Source: Ulvibacter antarcticus
GTDB lineage: Bacteria; Bacteroidota; Bacteroidia; Flavobacteriales; Flavobacteriaceae
Length of the DNA stretch: 64,000 nucleotides
Assembly: GCF_003688405.1 (NCBI RefSeq)
Contig: NZ_REFC01000012.1
Span: 1 to 64,000 of the forward strand
Direction of reading: 5' to 3'
Within the stretch, counting starts at the first letter, position 1. Each line of letters begins with the position of its first letter. Made by a program: the position numbers and the translations under genes. This document shows positions 44,298 through 52,901 of this stretch, one piece after another. The notes beneath the pieces were generated by a model. It searched no databases and was not told the DNA's origin. It was given only the letters and a program-made list of their open reading frames with translations.

Positions 44298-45236
44298 ATG
44301 AAAGAACTAAGTGTAAATCACTTATTAGGAATTAAATACATCACCGAAGATGACATTCATCTCATTTTCGAAACGGCAGATCATTTTAAGGAAGTGATCA
44401 ATCGTTCCATTAAAAAAGTTCCATCACTTAGAGATATTACAATCGCCAATCTCTTTTTCGAGAACAGTACAAGAACCCGTCTTTCGTTCGAATTAGCAGA
44501 AAAAAGACTATCGGCAGACGTCATTAATTTCTCTGCTGCTTCATCATCTGTAAAGAAAGGGGAAACACTTATTGATACCGTAAATAACATCCTGTCTATG
44601 AAAGTAGATATGGTTGTAATGCGCCACCCAAATCCGGGAGCCGGGGTGTTTCTTGCAAAACATGTAAATGCCAGTATTGTAAATGCCGGAGATGGCGCAC
44701 ATGAGCACCCAACCCAAGCCTTGTTGGATTCGTATTCGATTCGTGAAAAGTTAGGAGATGTGGCAGGAAAAAAGGTGGTGATTGTTGGCGATATATTACA
44801 TTCAAGAGTAGCATTATCTAATATTTTTGCACTTCAAAAGCTTGGAGCAGAAGTTAAAGTATGTGGGCCTAAAACACTATTACCTAAATATATAGATAAA
44901 ATTGGAGTAGGAGTGGAAGGCAATTTACGTAAAGCGTTAGAATGGTGTGATGTTGCTAATATGCTTCGTGTTCAAAACGAACGGATGGACATCAGTTATT
45001 TCCCAACAACTAGAGAATACACCCAACAATATGGAGTGAATAAAGCACTGCTCGACTCCTTAAATAAAGAAATTGTTGTAATGCACCCCGGGCCTATAAA
45101 TAGAGGGGTGGAGATTACAAGTGACGTTGCCGATAGCAAACAGGCTATCATCTTGGATCAGGTGCAGAATGGAGTGGCTGTAAGAATGGCGGTATTGTAT
45201 TTGCTCGCTTCTAAAATAAAACCCCATGAAGATTAA
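44298..45236 (+). CDS. pyrB: Aspartate carbamoyltransferase catalytic chain
   Basis: A 312-residue enzyme that condenses carbamoyl phosphate and aspartate in pyrimidine synthesis. The carbamoyl-phosphate loop is FFENSTRTRLSFELA near residue 53. MRHPNPGAGVFLA corresponds to the aspartate/phosphate region, HEHPTQALLDSYSI is the HPTQ motif, and VMHPGPINRGVEI is the C-terminal signature. No pyrI regulatory chain is nearby. The gene overlaps the following 111-residue gene by 11 bases. Confidence 0.95.
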   Translation: MKELSVNHLLGIKYITEDDIHLIFETADHFKEVINRSIKKVPSLRDITIANLFFENSTRTRLSFELAEKRLSADVINFSAASSSVKKGETLIDTVNNILSMKVDMVVMRHPNPGAGVFLAKHVNASIVNAGDGAHEHPTQALLDSYSIREKLGDVAGKKVVIVGDILHSRVALSNIFALQKLGAEVKVCGPKTLLPKYIDKIGVGVEGNLRKALEWCDVANMLRVQNERMDISYFPTTREYTQQYGVNKALLDSLNKEIVVMHPGPINRGVEITSDVADSKQAIILDQVQNGVAVRMAVLYLLASKIKPHED

Positions 45237-45561
45237 AAAACACGATAATTACATCATACTACAAGATGAAAGAGATGATATTAACGATTTCGTTTCTTAT
45301 CTGGAGCGCATCGTGCCTGCCAAATACGCCGATGACAATTTGGTAATCGATCTAATAAAATATACATCACTGGAATTAACGCAATTGCTGCTCTTATTGA
45401 AACTATCCAACTATCATAGATCCACAAAACATTCGTTTGTAATAGTAAACGATACTATTGACGTTGATGACATCCCTATGGAGATGATCGTTGTTCCAAC
45501 ATTATTGGAAGCAGGGGATATCGTTGAAATGGAGGAGATAGAACGGGATCTGGGCTTTTGA
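45226..45561 (+). CDS. Conserved flavobacterial protein between pyrB and rnz, function unknown
   Basis: A 111-residue protein (KIKKHDNYIILQDERDDIND at the start). Alternating strands and helices with an acidic C-terminus (LEAGDIVEMEEIERDLGF) recall a small STAS-like alpha/beta fold, but no family was recognised. The gene overlaps pyrB by 11 bases and precedes rnz. Similar proteins are sometimes mislabelled ribonuclease Z because of position; there is no metal motif. Coding is supported by overlap and codon usage similar to its neighbours. Confidence 0.7.
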   Translation: MKIKKHDNYIILQDERDDINDFVSYLERIVPAKYADDNLVIDLIKYTSLELTQLLLLLKLSNYHRSTKHSFVIVNDTIDVDDIPMEMIVVPTLLEAGDIVEMEEIERDLGF

Positions 45562-45642
45562 GCTTTCAGTTTGCTGTCAAAAAATTAGTTTACAGTCTCA
45601 ATTTTCAGTTTACCGATAAAATATTTAAATTTACTTTTAAAT

Positions 45643-45679
45643 ACTGACCACTGACCACTGACCACTGCGACTGACCACT
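45643..45679. repeat. Heptamer tandem repeat ACTGACC
   Basis: Three perfect copies of ACTGACC, then ACTGCG, then ACTGACC and a partial ACT. This is within a non-coding gap 45562-45710. A related but different heptamer repeat lies at 55995. Confidence 0.75.
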
Positions 45680-45710
45680 AAAAAGCTAAAGTAATTTTAG
45701 AATAAAAATC

Positions 45711-46616
45711 ATGAAGTTGACGATTCTTGGCTGTCATTCTGCTACTCCGCGCTGGGATGCTCATCCAACGTCGCAAGTATTGGAAATCAAAGGGCATTTG
45801 TTTTTGATTGATTGCGGGGAAGGAACTCAGGTGCAATTACGAAAATGCAAGGTAAAGTTCGCTCGAATCAGACATATTTTTATTTCACATTTGCATGGAG
45901 ATCATTTCTTCGGATTGGTAGGCTTAATCTCTACCTTTCGATTGCTGGGGAGAGAAGCAGAGCTGAATGTTTATGGCCCAAAAGGCATCAAGGAAGCAAT
46001 TACACTTCAGTTGAAGTTAGGTAATTCATGGACCAATTACCCTTTATTATTTCACGAATTAGATAGCAAAGAACCGGAACTTTTGTTTGAAGACGATAAA
46101 GTTTCCGTAGCGTCTATTCCACTAAAACACAGAGTTTATACCAACGGATTTCTTTTCAGAGAAAAACCAGGAGAACGAAAGCTGGATATAAATGCGGTGA
46201 AAGAGGCTAATGTTAATATGAGTTATTACCACAAAATAAAACAAGGCTTTGATGTTGTTAATGAAGATGGAATTACGATCGATAACAGTAAGATTACTCT
46301 GGATCCGGAACCTTCTAAATCGTATGCATTCTGTAGTGACACCGTGTATTTTCCGGAAATAATTCCGCAGATAACAAATATCACAACCCTGTATCATGAA
46401 TCTACTTTTTTAAAAGAACATCAGGAATTAGCAATTAAAACCAAGCATAGTACAGCATTAGAGGCTGCTACGATTGCTTCTGAAGCGAATGTGGGCACTC
46501 TTATTCTAGGACATTATTCGGGGCGCTATGGGAACTACGAACACTTCAGAAAAGAGGCAAATGAAGTCTTTGAAAATGTAGAATTAGCAGAAGACGGGAA
46601 GGTTTTTAAGCTGTAG
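45711..46616 (+). CDS. rnz: Ribonuclease Z
   Basis: A 301-residue metallo-beta-lactamase-fold tRNase that trims tRNA 3' ends. The zinc-binding motif HLHGDHFFGL follows IRHIFIS near residue 60. LTILGCHSATPRWDAHPTSQ is the family N-terminus, YAFCSDTVYFPEI holds the next ligand, YHESTFLKEHQELA and LGHYSGRYG complete the ligand set. Length is typical of the short bacterial form. It is about 150 bases after the unknown gene, across a heptamer repeat. Confidence 0.94.
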   Translation: MKLTILGCHSATPRWDAHPTSQVLEIKGHLFLIDCGEGTQVQLRKCKVKFARIRHIFISHLHGDHFFGLVGLISTFRLLGREAELNVYGPKGIKEAITLQLKLGNSWTNYPLLFHELDSKEPELLFEDDKVSVASIPLKHRVYTNGFLFREKPGERKLDINAVKEANVNMSYYHKIKQGFDVVNEDGITIDNSKITLDPEPSKSYAFCSDTVYFPEIIPQITNITTLYHESTFLKEHQELAIKTKHSTALEAATIASEANVGTLILGHYSGRYGNYEHFRKEANEVFENVELAEDGKVFKL

Positions 46617-46756
46617 TATATTTTATTTAGATTCTAACGTATGGCTTTTTCGATAATTTCTTTCCTGAAAATAAGTACAATTAATTTAACTCAAATTTAA
46701 ATTCCTACTTTTTTAAATCTTTACGCAAAACTCGTAACTTGCAATAAACTTACCCT

Positions 46757-47401
46757 ATGAAGGAGAATTTGCATCAAGACCGAAAATCGTACGAAAAAGG
46801 AACGCTTTCGGAAGCAACAGTGGATATAAATCCGTTTCAGCAGTTTCGTTCCTGGTTTCATGAGACTAAGAATTCTGGTGGCGTTGATGAGGCAAATGCA
46901 ATGACGCTAACGACGATTGATCTGCATGGTTTTCCGAGGGGAAGAGTAGTATTGTTAAAAAAATATGACGAACTCGGATTCTATTTCTACACCAATTACA
47001 ACAGTGAAAAAGGAAAATCAATAGCTCTAAATAATAAAGTATCTATATCCTTTTTTTGGCCTAATTTAGAGCGACAAATCATTATAAAAGGAAGGGCTTT
47101 AAAAACTTCGGAAGCAGATTCTGAAAACTATTTTCATTCACGTCCTAAAGGGAGTCAGTTGGGAGCAATAGTGAGTCAGCAGAGTTCGGTGGTAGCAAAT
47201 AGGGAGGTTCTTGAGGTAAAGTTGAAGGAATTGGAGGAGGCCTATGAAGGCAAAGAAATTCCGAAGCCGGAAGATTGGGGAGGATTTCTAGTAAAACCCA
47301 TGGAATTTGAATTCTGGCAAGGCCGCCCAAACAGATTACACGACCGAATACGATATCGGCTAAAGGGACATGATTGGATTATTGAACGACTGGCACCATA
47401 G
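46757..47401 (+). CDS. pdxH: Pyridoxamine 5'-phosphate oxidase
   Basis: A 214-residue FMN enzyme that makes pyridoxal 5'-phosphate. Motifs: NPFQQFRSWFHET, AMTLTTIDLHGFPRGRVVLL, FYFYTNYNSEKGKSIALN for FMN contacts, KGSQLGAIVSQQSSV, and a C-terminal FEFWQGRPNRLHDRIRY, all typical. Length is normal. It follows rnz by about 140 bases and stands 69 bases before the phosphatase gene. The ATG start directly precedes an AAGGAG-like stretch, so no clear SD lies upstream. Confidence 0.94.
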   Translation: MKENLHQDRKSYEKGTLSEATVDINPFQQFRSWFHETKNSGGVDEANAMTLTTIDLHGFPRGRVVLLKKYDELGFYFYTNYNSEKGKSIALNNKVSISFFWPNLERQIIIKGRALKTSEADSENYFHSRPKGSQLGAIVSQQSSVVANREVLEVKLKELEEAYEGKEIPKPEDWGGFLVKPMEFEFWQGRPNRLHDRIRYRLKGHDWIIERLAP

Positions 47402-47469
47402 ATTTAGCTTTAAGCTTTAAGCTGTAGGCCAAAAAAACACATAAATTTATCCTTACTTAAATTGAGCAC

Positions 47470-47955
47470 ATGAAAACACTTTACATGGTTCGTCATGCTA
47501 AATCCTCTTGGGAACATGACGTCATTGATCATCAAAGACCTTTAAAAAAAAGGGGGGAAGAAGATGCAACTCTGGTTTCAGAAAAAGTGAAATCAGAAAT
47601 TGTGGCTCCTGAGAAGATAATTAGCAGTGATGCAACGCGAGCTCTCACTACAGCCCTATATTTTAAGGAAGCTTTAAATGTAGGAGTAGACAATTTTATT
47701 ACAAATCATGATCTGTACGATTTTGGAGGTGAAAATGTTATGCAAATAATAAATGGATTAGATGATAACTGGGAAAAGGTAATGATCGTGGGGCATAATC
47801 ATGCTTTTACTTCTATTGCAAATATGTTGGGAAACAAGTATATTGATAATCTACCAACCTGCGGATTTGTAATGATTGAATTCGATGCAGAAAAATGGGA
47901 GAATGTAAAAAGAGGGACTACTGTTAAAACAATATTCCCGAGAGATTTAAAATAA
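47470..47955 (+). CDS. SixA-like histidine phosphatase
   Basis: A 161-residue histidine phosphatase-superfamily protein. The RHG-type motif is MVRHAKSSWEH at residues 6-16 (catalytic His at 9); a second catalytic His is in VMIVGHNHAFTSIANML. In E. coli SixA removes phosphate from histidine in a phosphotransfer protein. The present target is unknown. It shares one base (TAATG) with ppk, so translation is coupled. Linkage to polyphosphate genes is of interest but the role is inferred. Confidence 0.85.
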   Translation: MKTLYMVRHAKSSWEHDVIDHQRPLKKRGEEDATLVSEKVKSEIVAPEKIISSDATRALTTALYFKEALNVGVDNFITNHDLYDFGGENVMQIINGLDDNWEKVMIVGHNHAFTSIANMLGNKYIDNLPTCGFVMIEFDAEKWENVKRGTTVKTIFPRDLK

Positions 47956-50066
47956 TGACAGAAAAAATAGAACCGGAAAGCAATACAAAAAACCAGTACC
48001 AAAATCGAGAATTGAGCTGGTTACAGTTTAATGCCAGAGTACTTCAGGAAGCGGCAGACGAATCGGTTCCCTTGATTGAAAGACTGCGATTTATTGGTAT
48101 TTTTTCAAATAATTTGGATGAATTCTTTAAAGTACGTTATGCTACTCTTAAACGAATCGTGGAAGCTGGTAAAGGTGGTAGAAGCTTTTTGGGTGGTATT
48201 TCAGCAAAAGAATTGATGGAGGAGATCACTAAGACGGTGATCGATCAACAAAAGAATAGTTTGCGAATACTAAGACAAATTAATCATAAGTTAAAAGAAG
48301 AGAATATTTTTATTATTGATGAAACTCAGGTAACTGAGAGTCAGAGTGAATTTATTTCAGATTATTTTATTAGGAAAGTGAGCCCTGCCATGGTAACTAT
48401 CATGATAGGAGAACTGGAAGCTTTTCCAAGTTTAAAGGATAGTGCCGCTTATCTGGCTGTAAAAATGGTGATGAAGAAGGAAGATGAGACTTTTATAACC
48501 AAATATAATTACGCCCTTATTGAAATTCCGAGATCTATTGAACGTTTCGTTGTACTTCCGAAAGAAGGTGACAAACAATTCATCATAATTTTAGATGATC
48601 TCATTAGATACTGTCTTGATAATCTCTTCAGTATCTTTAATTATAAGAGTATTACAGCTCATATGATTAAAATCACTAGAGATGCCGAGCTTGATATTGA
48701 CAGTGATTTAAGTAAAAGTTTTATTGATAAGATATCCAAAAGTGTTAAAAATAGGAGCGTGGGTGATCCCGTTCGTTTTGTATATGATAAAAAGATAGAA
48801 GATTCTACACTTAAATTCTTACTTCATAAGATGGGAATTGACAAGACCGACAGTCTTATTCCTGGTGGTCGCTATCACAATCGGAGAGATTATATGTCTT
48901 TTCCAAGTATGGGACGTCCCGACTTACAGTATGAGCCAAAGAACCCGGTTCCTATTGCAGGTTTAAGTTTAAAAGGAAGTCTTCTCGATAAAATTGCCGA
49001 AAAGGATTATTTGCTTCATGCACCTTATCAGACGTTTTCTTATGTAATCAAATTCTTACGAGAAGCAGCTTTAGATCCAAACGTAAAGACTATAAAGATT
49101 ACTATTTACCGTCTTGCACAAGTGTCGCACATTGCTAGTTCCTTGATAAATGCCGTGAAAAATGGGAAGCAAGTAACAGTTCAAATTGAATTACAGGCAC
49201 GATTTGATGAAGAGGCAAATATATTTTATGCCGAACAGATGCAGAGTGAGGGTGTTCAATTAATCTTTGGAGTTTCAGGATTAAAAGTACATTGCAAAAC
49301 TTGTCTAATAGAGCGTTTAGAAAATAAAAAGATTAAACGATATGCTTTGGTTAGTACAGGTAACTTTAATGAATCAACTGCCAGAATCTATACAGATTAC
49401 ACTTTGTTTACTTCAAATCAAAAAATTTGCAAAGAGATTAACAAGGTATTCGATTTCTTTGAGGTGAATTACAAGGTAAAAAAATATGAACATCTCATTG
49501 TTTCACCACATTATACCAGGAATGCAATTTATCATCTGATACACAACGAAATAGAGAATAAAAAACGTGGGCTACCTAATGGAATTAAATTAAAACTAAA
49601 TAGTTTATCCGATTTTAAAATGATCGATAAACTATATGAAGCAAGTAGAGCCGGGGTTTCAATAAAATTGATTGTAAGAGGTATCTGTTGCTTGATCCCA
49701 GGTGTAAAGGGTATGAGTGAGAATATAGAGGCAATCAGTATTGTGGGGAAATTTTTGGAACACCCTCGATTGTTTATCTTTGAAAACGCAGGGGATCCTA
49801 AAGTTTATATCTCGTCTGCCGATTTTATGGGGAGAAATCTCGATAATAGAGTTGAGATTACCTGTCCGTTATACGATGCCGATATTAGACAACAGATTCT
49901 AGAGATGTTTGAAATTGGTTGGAGTGACAATGTAAAAGCAAGGGTTATTACAAGTGCTCACGACAACGCATATCGCAGCAATGATAAGATTAAAGTGCGT
50001 TCACAACTCGCGATGTACGACTATTATTTAAATAAACTTCAAAGTAAAGAACTTGTTGAAAATTGA
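47955..50066 (+). CDS. ppk1: Polyphosphate kinase 1
   Basis: A 703-residue enzyme that polymerises the gamma phosphate of ATP to polyphosphate. N-terminal QNRELSWLQFNARVLQEA, PNVKTIKITIYRLAQVSHIA, and the autophosphorylated histidine H446 in SGLKVHCKTCLIERL are present, as are NFNESTARIYTDYTLFTSN and the C-terminal phospholipase-D-like repeat with LKLNSLSDFKMIDKLYEAS. The catalytic segment is intact. The gene overlaps the phosphatase gene upstream by one base and ppx downstream by 14 bases; all three are likely one unit. Confidence 0.94.
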   Translation: MTEKIEPESNTKNQYQNRELSWLQFNARVLQEAADESVPLIERLRFIGIFSNNLDEFFKVRYATLKRIVEAGKGGRSFLGGISAKELMEEITKTVIDQQKNSLRILRQINHKLKEENIFIIDETQVTESQSEFISDYFIRKVSPAMVTIMIGELEAFPSLKDSAAYLAVKMVMKKEDETFITKYNYALIEIPRSIERFVVLPKEGDKQFIIILDDLIRYCLDNLFSIFNYKSITAHMIKITRDAELDIDSDLSKSFIDKISKSVKNRSVGDPVRFVYDKKIEDSTLKFLLHKMGIDKTDSLIPGGRYHNRRDYMSFPSMGRPDLQYEPKNPVPIAGLSLKGSLLDKIAEKDYLLHAPYQTFSYVIKFLREAALDPNVKTIKITIYRLAQVSHIASSLINAVKNGKQVTVQIELQARFDEEANIFYAEQMQSEGVQLIFGVSGLKVHCKTCLIERLENKKIKRYALVSTGNFNESTARIYTDYTLFTSNQKICKEINKVFDFFEVNYKVKKYEHLIVSPHYTRNAIYHLIHNEIENKKRGLPNGIKLKLNSLSDFKMIDKLYEASRAGVSIKLIVRGICCLIPGVKGMSENIEAISIVGKFLEHPRLFIFENAGDPKVYISSADFMGRNLDNRVEITCPLYDADIRQQILEMFEIGWSDNVKARVITSAHDNAYRSNDKIKVRSQLAMYDYYLNKLQSKELVEN

Positions 50067-50964
50067 AAAATACGGCGCAGTAGATATTGGTTCGAATGCC
50101 ATTCGTTTACTAGTAGCAACGGTTATAGAACAAAAAGGAAAAGACACACTTTTTAAGAAGACATCATTGGTTAGAGTGCCAATTCGATTAGGAACGGATG
50201 TGTTTATGACCGGTAAAATTTCATTGAAAAATGCCGCCAGAATGATCGATGCTATGAATGCTTTTCGATTATTAATGAATACACATAACGTGACAAGATA
50301 TAAAGCATGTGCTACTTCAGCCATGCGTGAAGCCGGGAATGGAGCTGAGATAGCAGAAATTATAGAACAAAAAACAGGTATTAAAATAAATATCATTGAC
50401 GGCGACGATGAAGCGACTATTATAGCATCGACCGATCTTAAATCTCTTATTCAAAAGGACCGGGTTTTTCTTTACGTAGATGTTGGCGGCGGAAGTACCG
50501 AACTAACCGTATTTGCTAACGGTCATAAAGTGGATTCTCATTCATTCAAAATAGGTACTGTACGTCTTTTGAACGATATGGTTGAGGAAACGAAGTGGCA
50601 GGAAATGGAAGAATGGATCAAGGAAAAAACGAAACCTTATAAAAAAGTTGAAGTTATTGGTTCAGGAGGAAACATAAACAGTATCTTCAAAAACAGTGGA
50701 AAAAAAGCAGGTTCAGCACTTAGCTATTTTTATTTAGTTTCCTTCTATGAGCTTATAAAATCATATACTCAGGATGAGCGAATTGTAGAAATGGATATGA
50801 ATCCAGACCGGGCCGATGTAATTGTACCGGCTACTAGAATATATTTGTCTGCCATGAAATGGAGTCACTCCAAGAACATTTACGTGCCTAAAATTGGTCT
50901 TTCAGACGGAATTATTAAGAGTTTGTATAATGAGAAATTAGAGGAGATTACACTGCAGAAGTAG
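50053..50964 (+). CDS. ppx: Exopolyphosphatase (Ppx/GppA family), TTG start
   Basis: A 303-residue ASKHA-fold phosphatase. Phosphate-1 motif AVDIGSNAIRLLVATVIE near residue 8, YVDVGGGSTELTVFANG near 138, and SGGNINSIFKNSG near 217 fit the Ppx/GppA family. It is shorter than E. coli Ppx, as is usual in this phylum. No ATG lies near the N-terminus; the TTG at 50053 (within the end of ppk) gives MLKIEKYGAVDIG, the expected start. A TTG one codon later is the alternative. The 3' end overlaps the convergent sterol-desaturase-like gene by 17 bases. Confidence 0.88.
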   Translation: MLKIEKYGAVDIGSNAIRLLVATVIEQKGKDTLFKKTSLVRVPIRLGTDVFMTGKISLKNAARMIDAMNAFRLLMNTHNVTRYKACATSAMREAGNGAEIAEIIEQKTGIKINIIDGDDEATIIASTDLKSLIQKDRVFLYVDVGGGSTELTVFANGHKVDSHSFKIGTVRLLNDMVEETKWQEMEEWIKEKTKPYKKVEVIGSGGNINSIFKNSGKKAGSALSYFYLVSFYELIKSYTQDERIVEMDMNPDRADVIVPATRIYLSAMKWSHSKNIYVPKIGLSDGIIKSLYNEKLEEITLQK

Positions 50965-51889
50965 CAACTTCTCGCTCCAACCTTACTTGAGCTCTCATCT
51001 GCTTTATTGTTAGTGTACTGCCGTCATGACTCCAGCCTGGAGGCCCGAAGATATACATGAATTTATGATACCAGTTTTTCGATTTTTTGGTGTCGTTCCA
51101 TATGTCACGGTACTCATGTGTTAAAATTACCCATATGTTATAAGAGTTTGGCGGGTGAGATACTCCGTATTCAATATCGATATCATCATCAAGTTCTTTC
51201 CAGGTCCCAAAAATCTTATCGAATATATTAAGAAAACCACCATGATTTTTATCCATATATTCCAGGTTTTTGGCATGATGTACTTGGTGCATGGTATGAG
51301 TATTAAAGATTTTTTCTATGATTCCCATCTTCGGAATAAACACCGAATGCAACTGAAATTGCCATAAAGCTTCAATTCCCAAACATACTACAAGCATTTC
51401 CGGCGGAAAACCTATAGCGCAAATCCACATATAAAAGAATGGTTTGTATAATATGGTAAACCAACCGTTTCTAACAGCAGTTCCTAAATTGAAATTATCT
51501 GAAGAATGATGAACTATATGAGCAGCCCAGAAAAATCGAACCATATGGTTCTGACGGTGAAACCAATAATAACTGAAGTCATCTAATAACTGACAAAGAA
51601 TCCAAACATACCAAGCATATCCAAAAGACTCCCATCCCATGATATTTGTTCGTATACCGTTTACTTCTGGATTAAATACCTCATAAACAAAATTGAAAAT
51701 TACAATTGCAGAAACTGTTTTTAAAAGTGGGGCTAATATGGCAGATCCAAGACCCATCGATAAACTGGATCTCAAGTCTTTCCATTTGTAAAGTTCTTTG
51801 TGATCGTGTGTTTTGCTGTACGTAAGCTCAAGTAATATAAATCCTAAAAAACAAGGAACTCCATATACCAGCGGGTTCGTAAAATCCAT
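50948..51889 (-). CDS. Sterol desaturase / fatty-acid hydroxylase family protein
   Basis: A 313-residue membrane protein with several transmembrane helices and the di-iron histidine clusters of the family: YYWFHRQNH, FFWAAHIVHHSSD and THTMHQVHHAKN. Bacterial members hydroxylate or desaturate lipids, including carotenoids or fatty acids. The substrate here cannot be told. Its gene is convergent with ppx (17-base overlap of the coding ends) and follows a possible 36-residue membrane ORF. Confidence 0.88.
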   Translation of the reverse strand: MDFTNPLVYGVPCFLGFILLELTYSKTHDHKELYKWKDLRSSLSMGLGSAILAPLLKTVSAIVIFNFVYEVFNPEVNGIRTNIMGWESFGYAWYVWILCQLLDDFSYYWFHRQNHMVRFFWAAHIVHHSSDNFNLGTAVRNGWFTILYKPFFYMWICAIGFPPEMLVVCLGIEALWQFQLHSVFIPKMGIIEKIFNTHTMHQVHHAKNLEYMDKNHGGFLNIFDKIFGTWKELDDDIDIEYGVSHPPNSYNIWVILTHEYRDIWNDTKKSKNWYHKFMYIFGPPGWSHDGSTLTIKQMRAQVRLEREVATSAV

Positions 51890-51896
51890 GCAAAAA

Positions 51897-52007
51897 TCAA
51901 ATTAAATTAAAAAAATAGGCCGCCATAATAAAAATTAGGAGTCCCGCAAGATACCAAAATAGAATGGGATTGTTAAGATTGATTAAAAATATTGAACAAA
52001 AATTCAT
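51897..52007 (-). CDS. Possible 36-residue membrane microprotein
   Basis: A reading frame from an ATG at 52007 to a TGA at 51897 encodes a 36-residue peptide beginning MNFCSIFLINLNN and containing PILFWYLAGLLIFIMAAYF, which would span a membrane once. It lies 7 bases before the sterol desaturase start and 7 bases after the rluA-type gene, so it fills the intergenic space in the same direction. Hydrophobic composition from AT-rich DNA can occur by chance; no homologue was checked. Confidence 0.35.
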   Translation of the reverse strand: MNFCSIFLINLNNPILFWYLAGLLIFIMAAYFFNLI

Positions 52008-52014
52008 CCATTGA

Positions 52015-52875
52015 TTAGTATCCTTGAAAAATTCTTGTAAACTTCAATGGTAATTTCGATTTAACTTCTAGCTCGCTATTTAGAATAGGATGTAGAAATC
52101 TCAAAGTGGATGCGTGTAAATAAAGACCTTTGCCTTTTAATAATGTTTCCTCTTTTCCGTAAAGTGGGTCACCTAAAATAGGATTTCCTAATTCCGATAA
52201 ATGTATGCGAAGTTGATGTCTTCGGCCGGTTTCGGGGTGAAGTTGTACTAAACTGAGATCTGTGAAACGTTCTGAAAATTGTGTTGAAAGCACATTATAG
52301 TTTGTGATAGCCTGCTTTTGATCAATTTCTGATGTGATTTGTCCTTTTTCATCATCAAGCTTCCCGATAATTACAGCGTGATAGGTTTTTTCAACAGTTC
52401 TTTCGCTAAACATGTTTCCTAATTTCACAACTGCAGCCTGTGTTTTAGCAATAAGTAACAATCCACTTGTTGGATAATCTAATCGATGTACAGGCAGTGG
52501 AGTTAGTAATACATCCGCTTGATTACTTGGCTTCAGATTACCGGAAAGTGCATTGGCAACGGTTCTATGCTTATTACCGCTTACCGGAATACCGGCAGGT
52601 TTGTTTATAATCGCCAAATAATCATCTTCATAACAAATTTCCAGATCTAGACCTAAAAGCTTCTTTGTTCTAACGGCTTGATCCCTTTTAAAAGTAATAA
52701 TTTCACCACCCTCGATATAGTCGGCAGTACTCGCTTTTCTATCATTGATGGTAATAAGCCCTTTTTTAATTGCCTTTTTTAAACTGCTTTTAGTTGAAAT
52801 TAATGGGAAGATACCTACGCCATATTCCTGAAATCTAAGTCGCGTTTTTAGTTCCGGGACGATATGACGCTCCAT
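52015..52875 (-). CDS. RluA-family pseudouridine synthase
   Basis: A 286-residue enzyme. An S4-like N-terminal region (KSSLKKAIKKGLITINDRKA) precedes the catalytic domain with LPVHRLDYPTSGLLLIAKT near residue 128, where the aspartate is catalytic. KTYHAVIIGKL and LHPETGRRHQLRIHLSELG are the other conserved blocks, and LGDPLYGKEE follows. The target may be rRNA or tRNA; the exact family member cannot be chosen. It is 26 bases downstream of miaE on the same strand. Confidence 0.9.
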   Translation of the reverse strand: MERHIVPELKTRLRFQEYGVGIFPLISTKSSLKKAIKKGLITINDRKASTADYIEGGEIITFKRDQAVRTKKLLGLDLEICYEDDYLAIINKPAGIPVSGNKHRTVANALSGNLKPSNQADVLLTPLPVHRLDYPTSGLLLIAKTQAAVVKLGNMFSERTVEKTYHAVIIGKLDDEKGQITSEIDQKQAITNYNVLSTQFSERFTDLSLVQLHPETGRRHQLRIHLSELGNPILGDPLYGKEETLLKGKGLYLHASTLRFLHPILNSELEVKSKLPLKFTRIFQGY

Positions 52876-52901
52876 TTGTTTTTTTTTAGTTTTATTAAAA
52901 G

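Noticed and set aside
45643-45679. CRISPR-like or att site before rnz
   Set aside because: Only a 7-base head-to-tail repeat; no integrase, no tRNA and no direct-repeat partner were seen.
47402-47440. Terminator or attenuator in the AAGCTTTAAGCTGTAGGCC stretch
   Set aside because: It is a short direct-repeat tract without a stable stem and T-run; not enough for a call.
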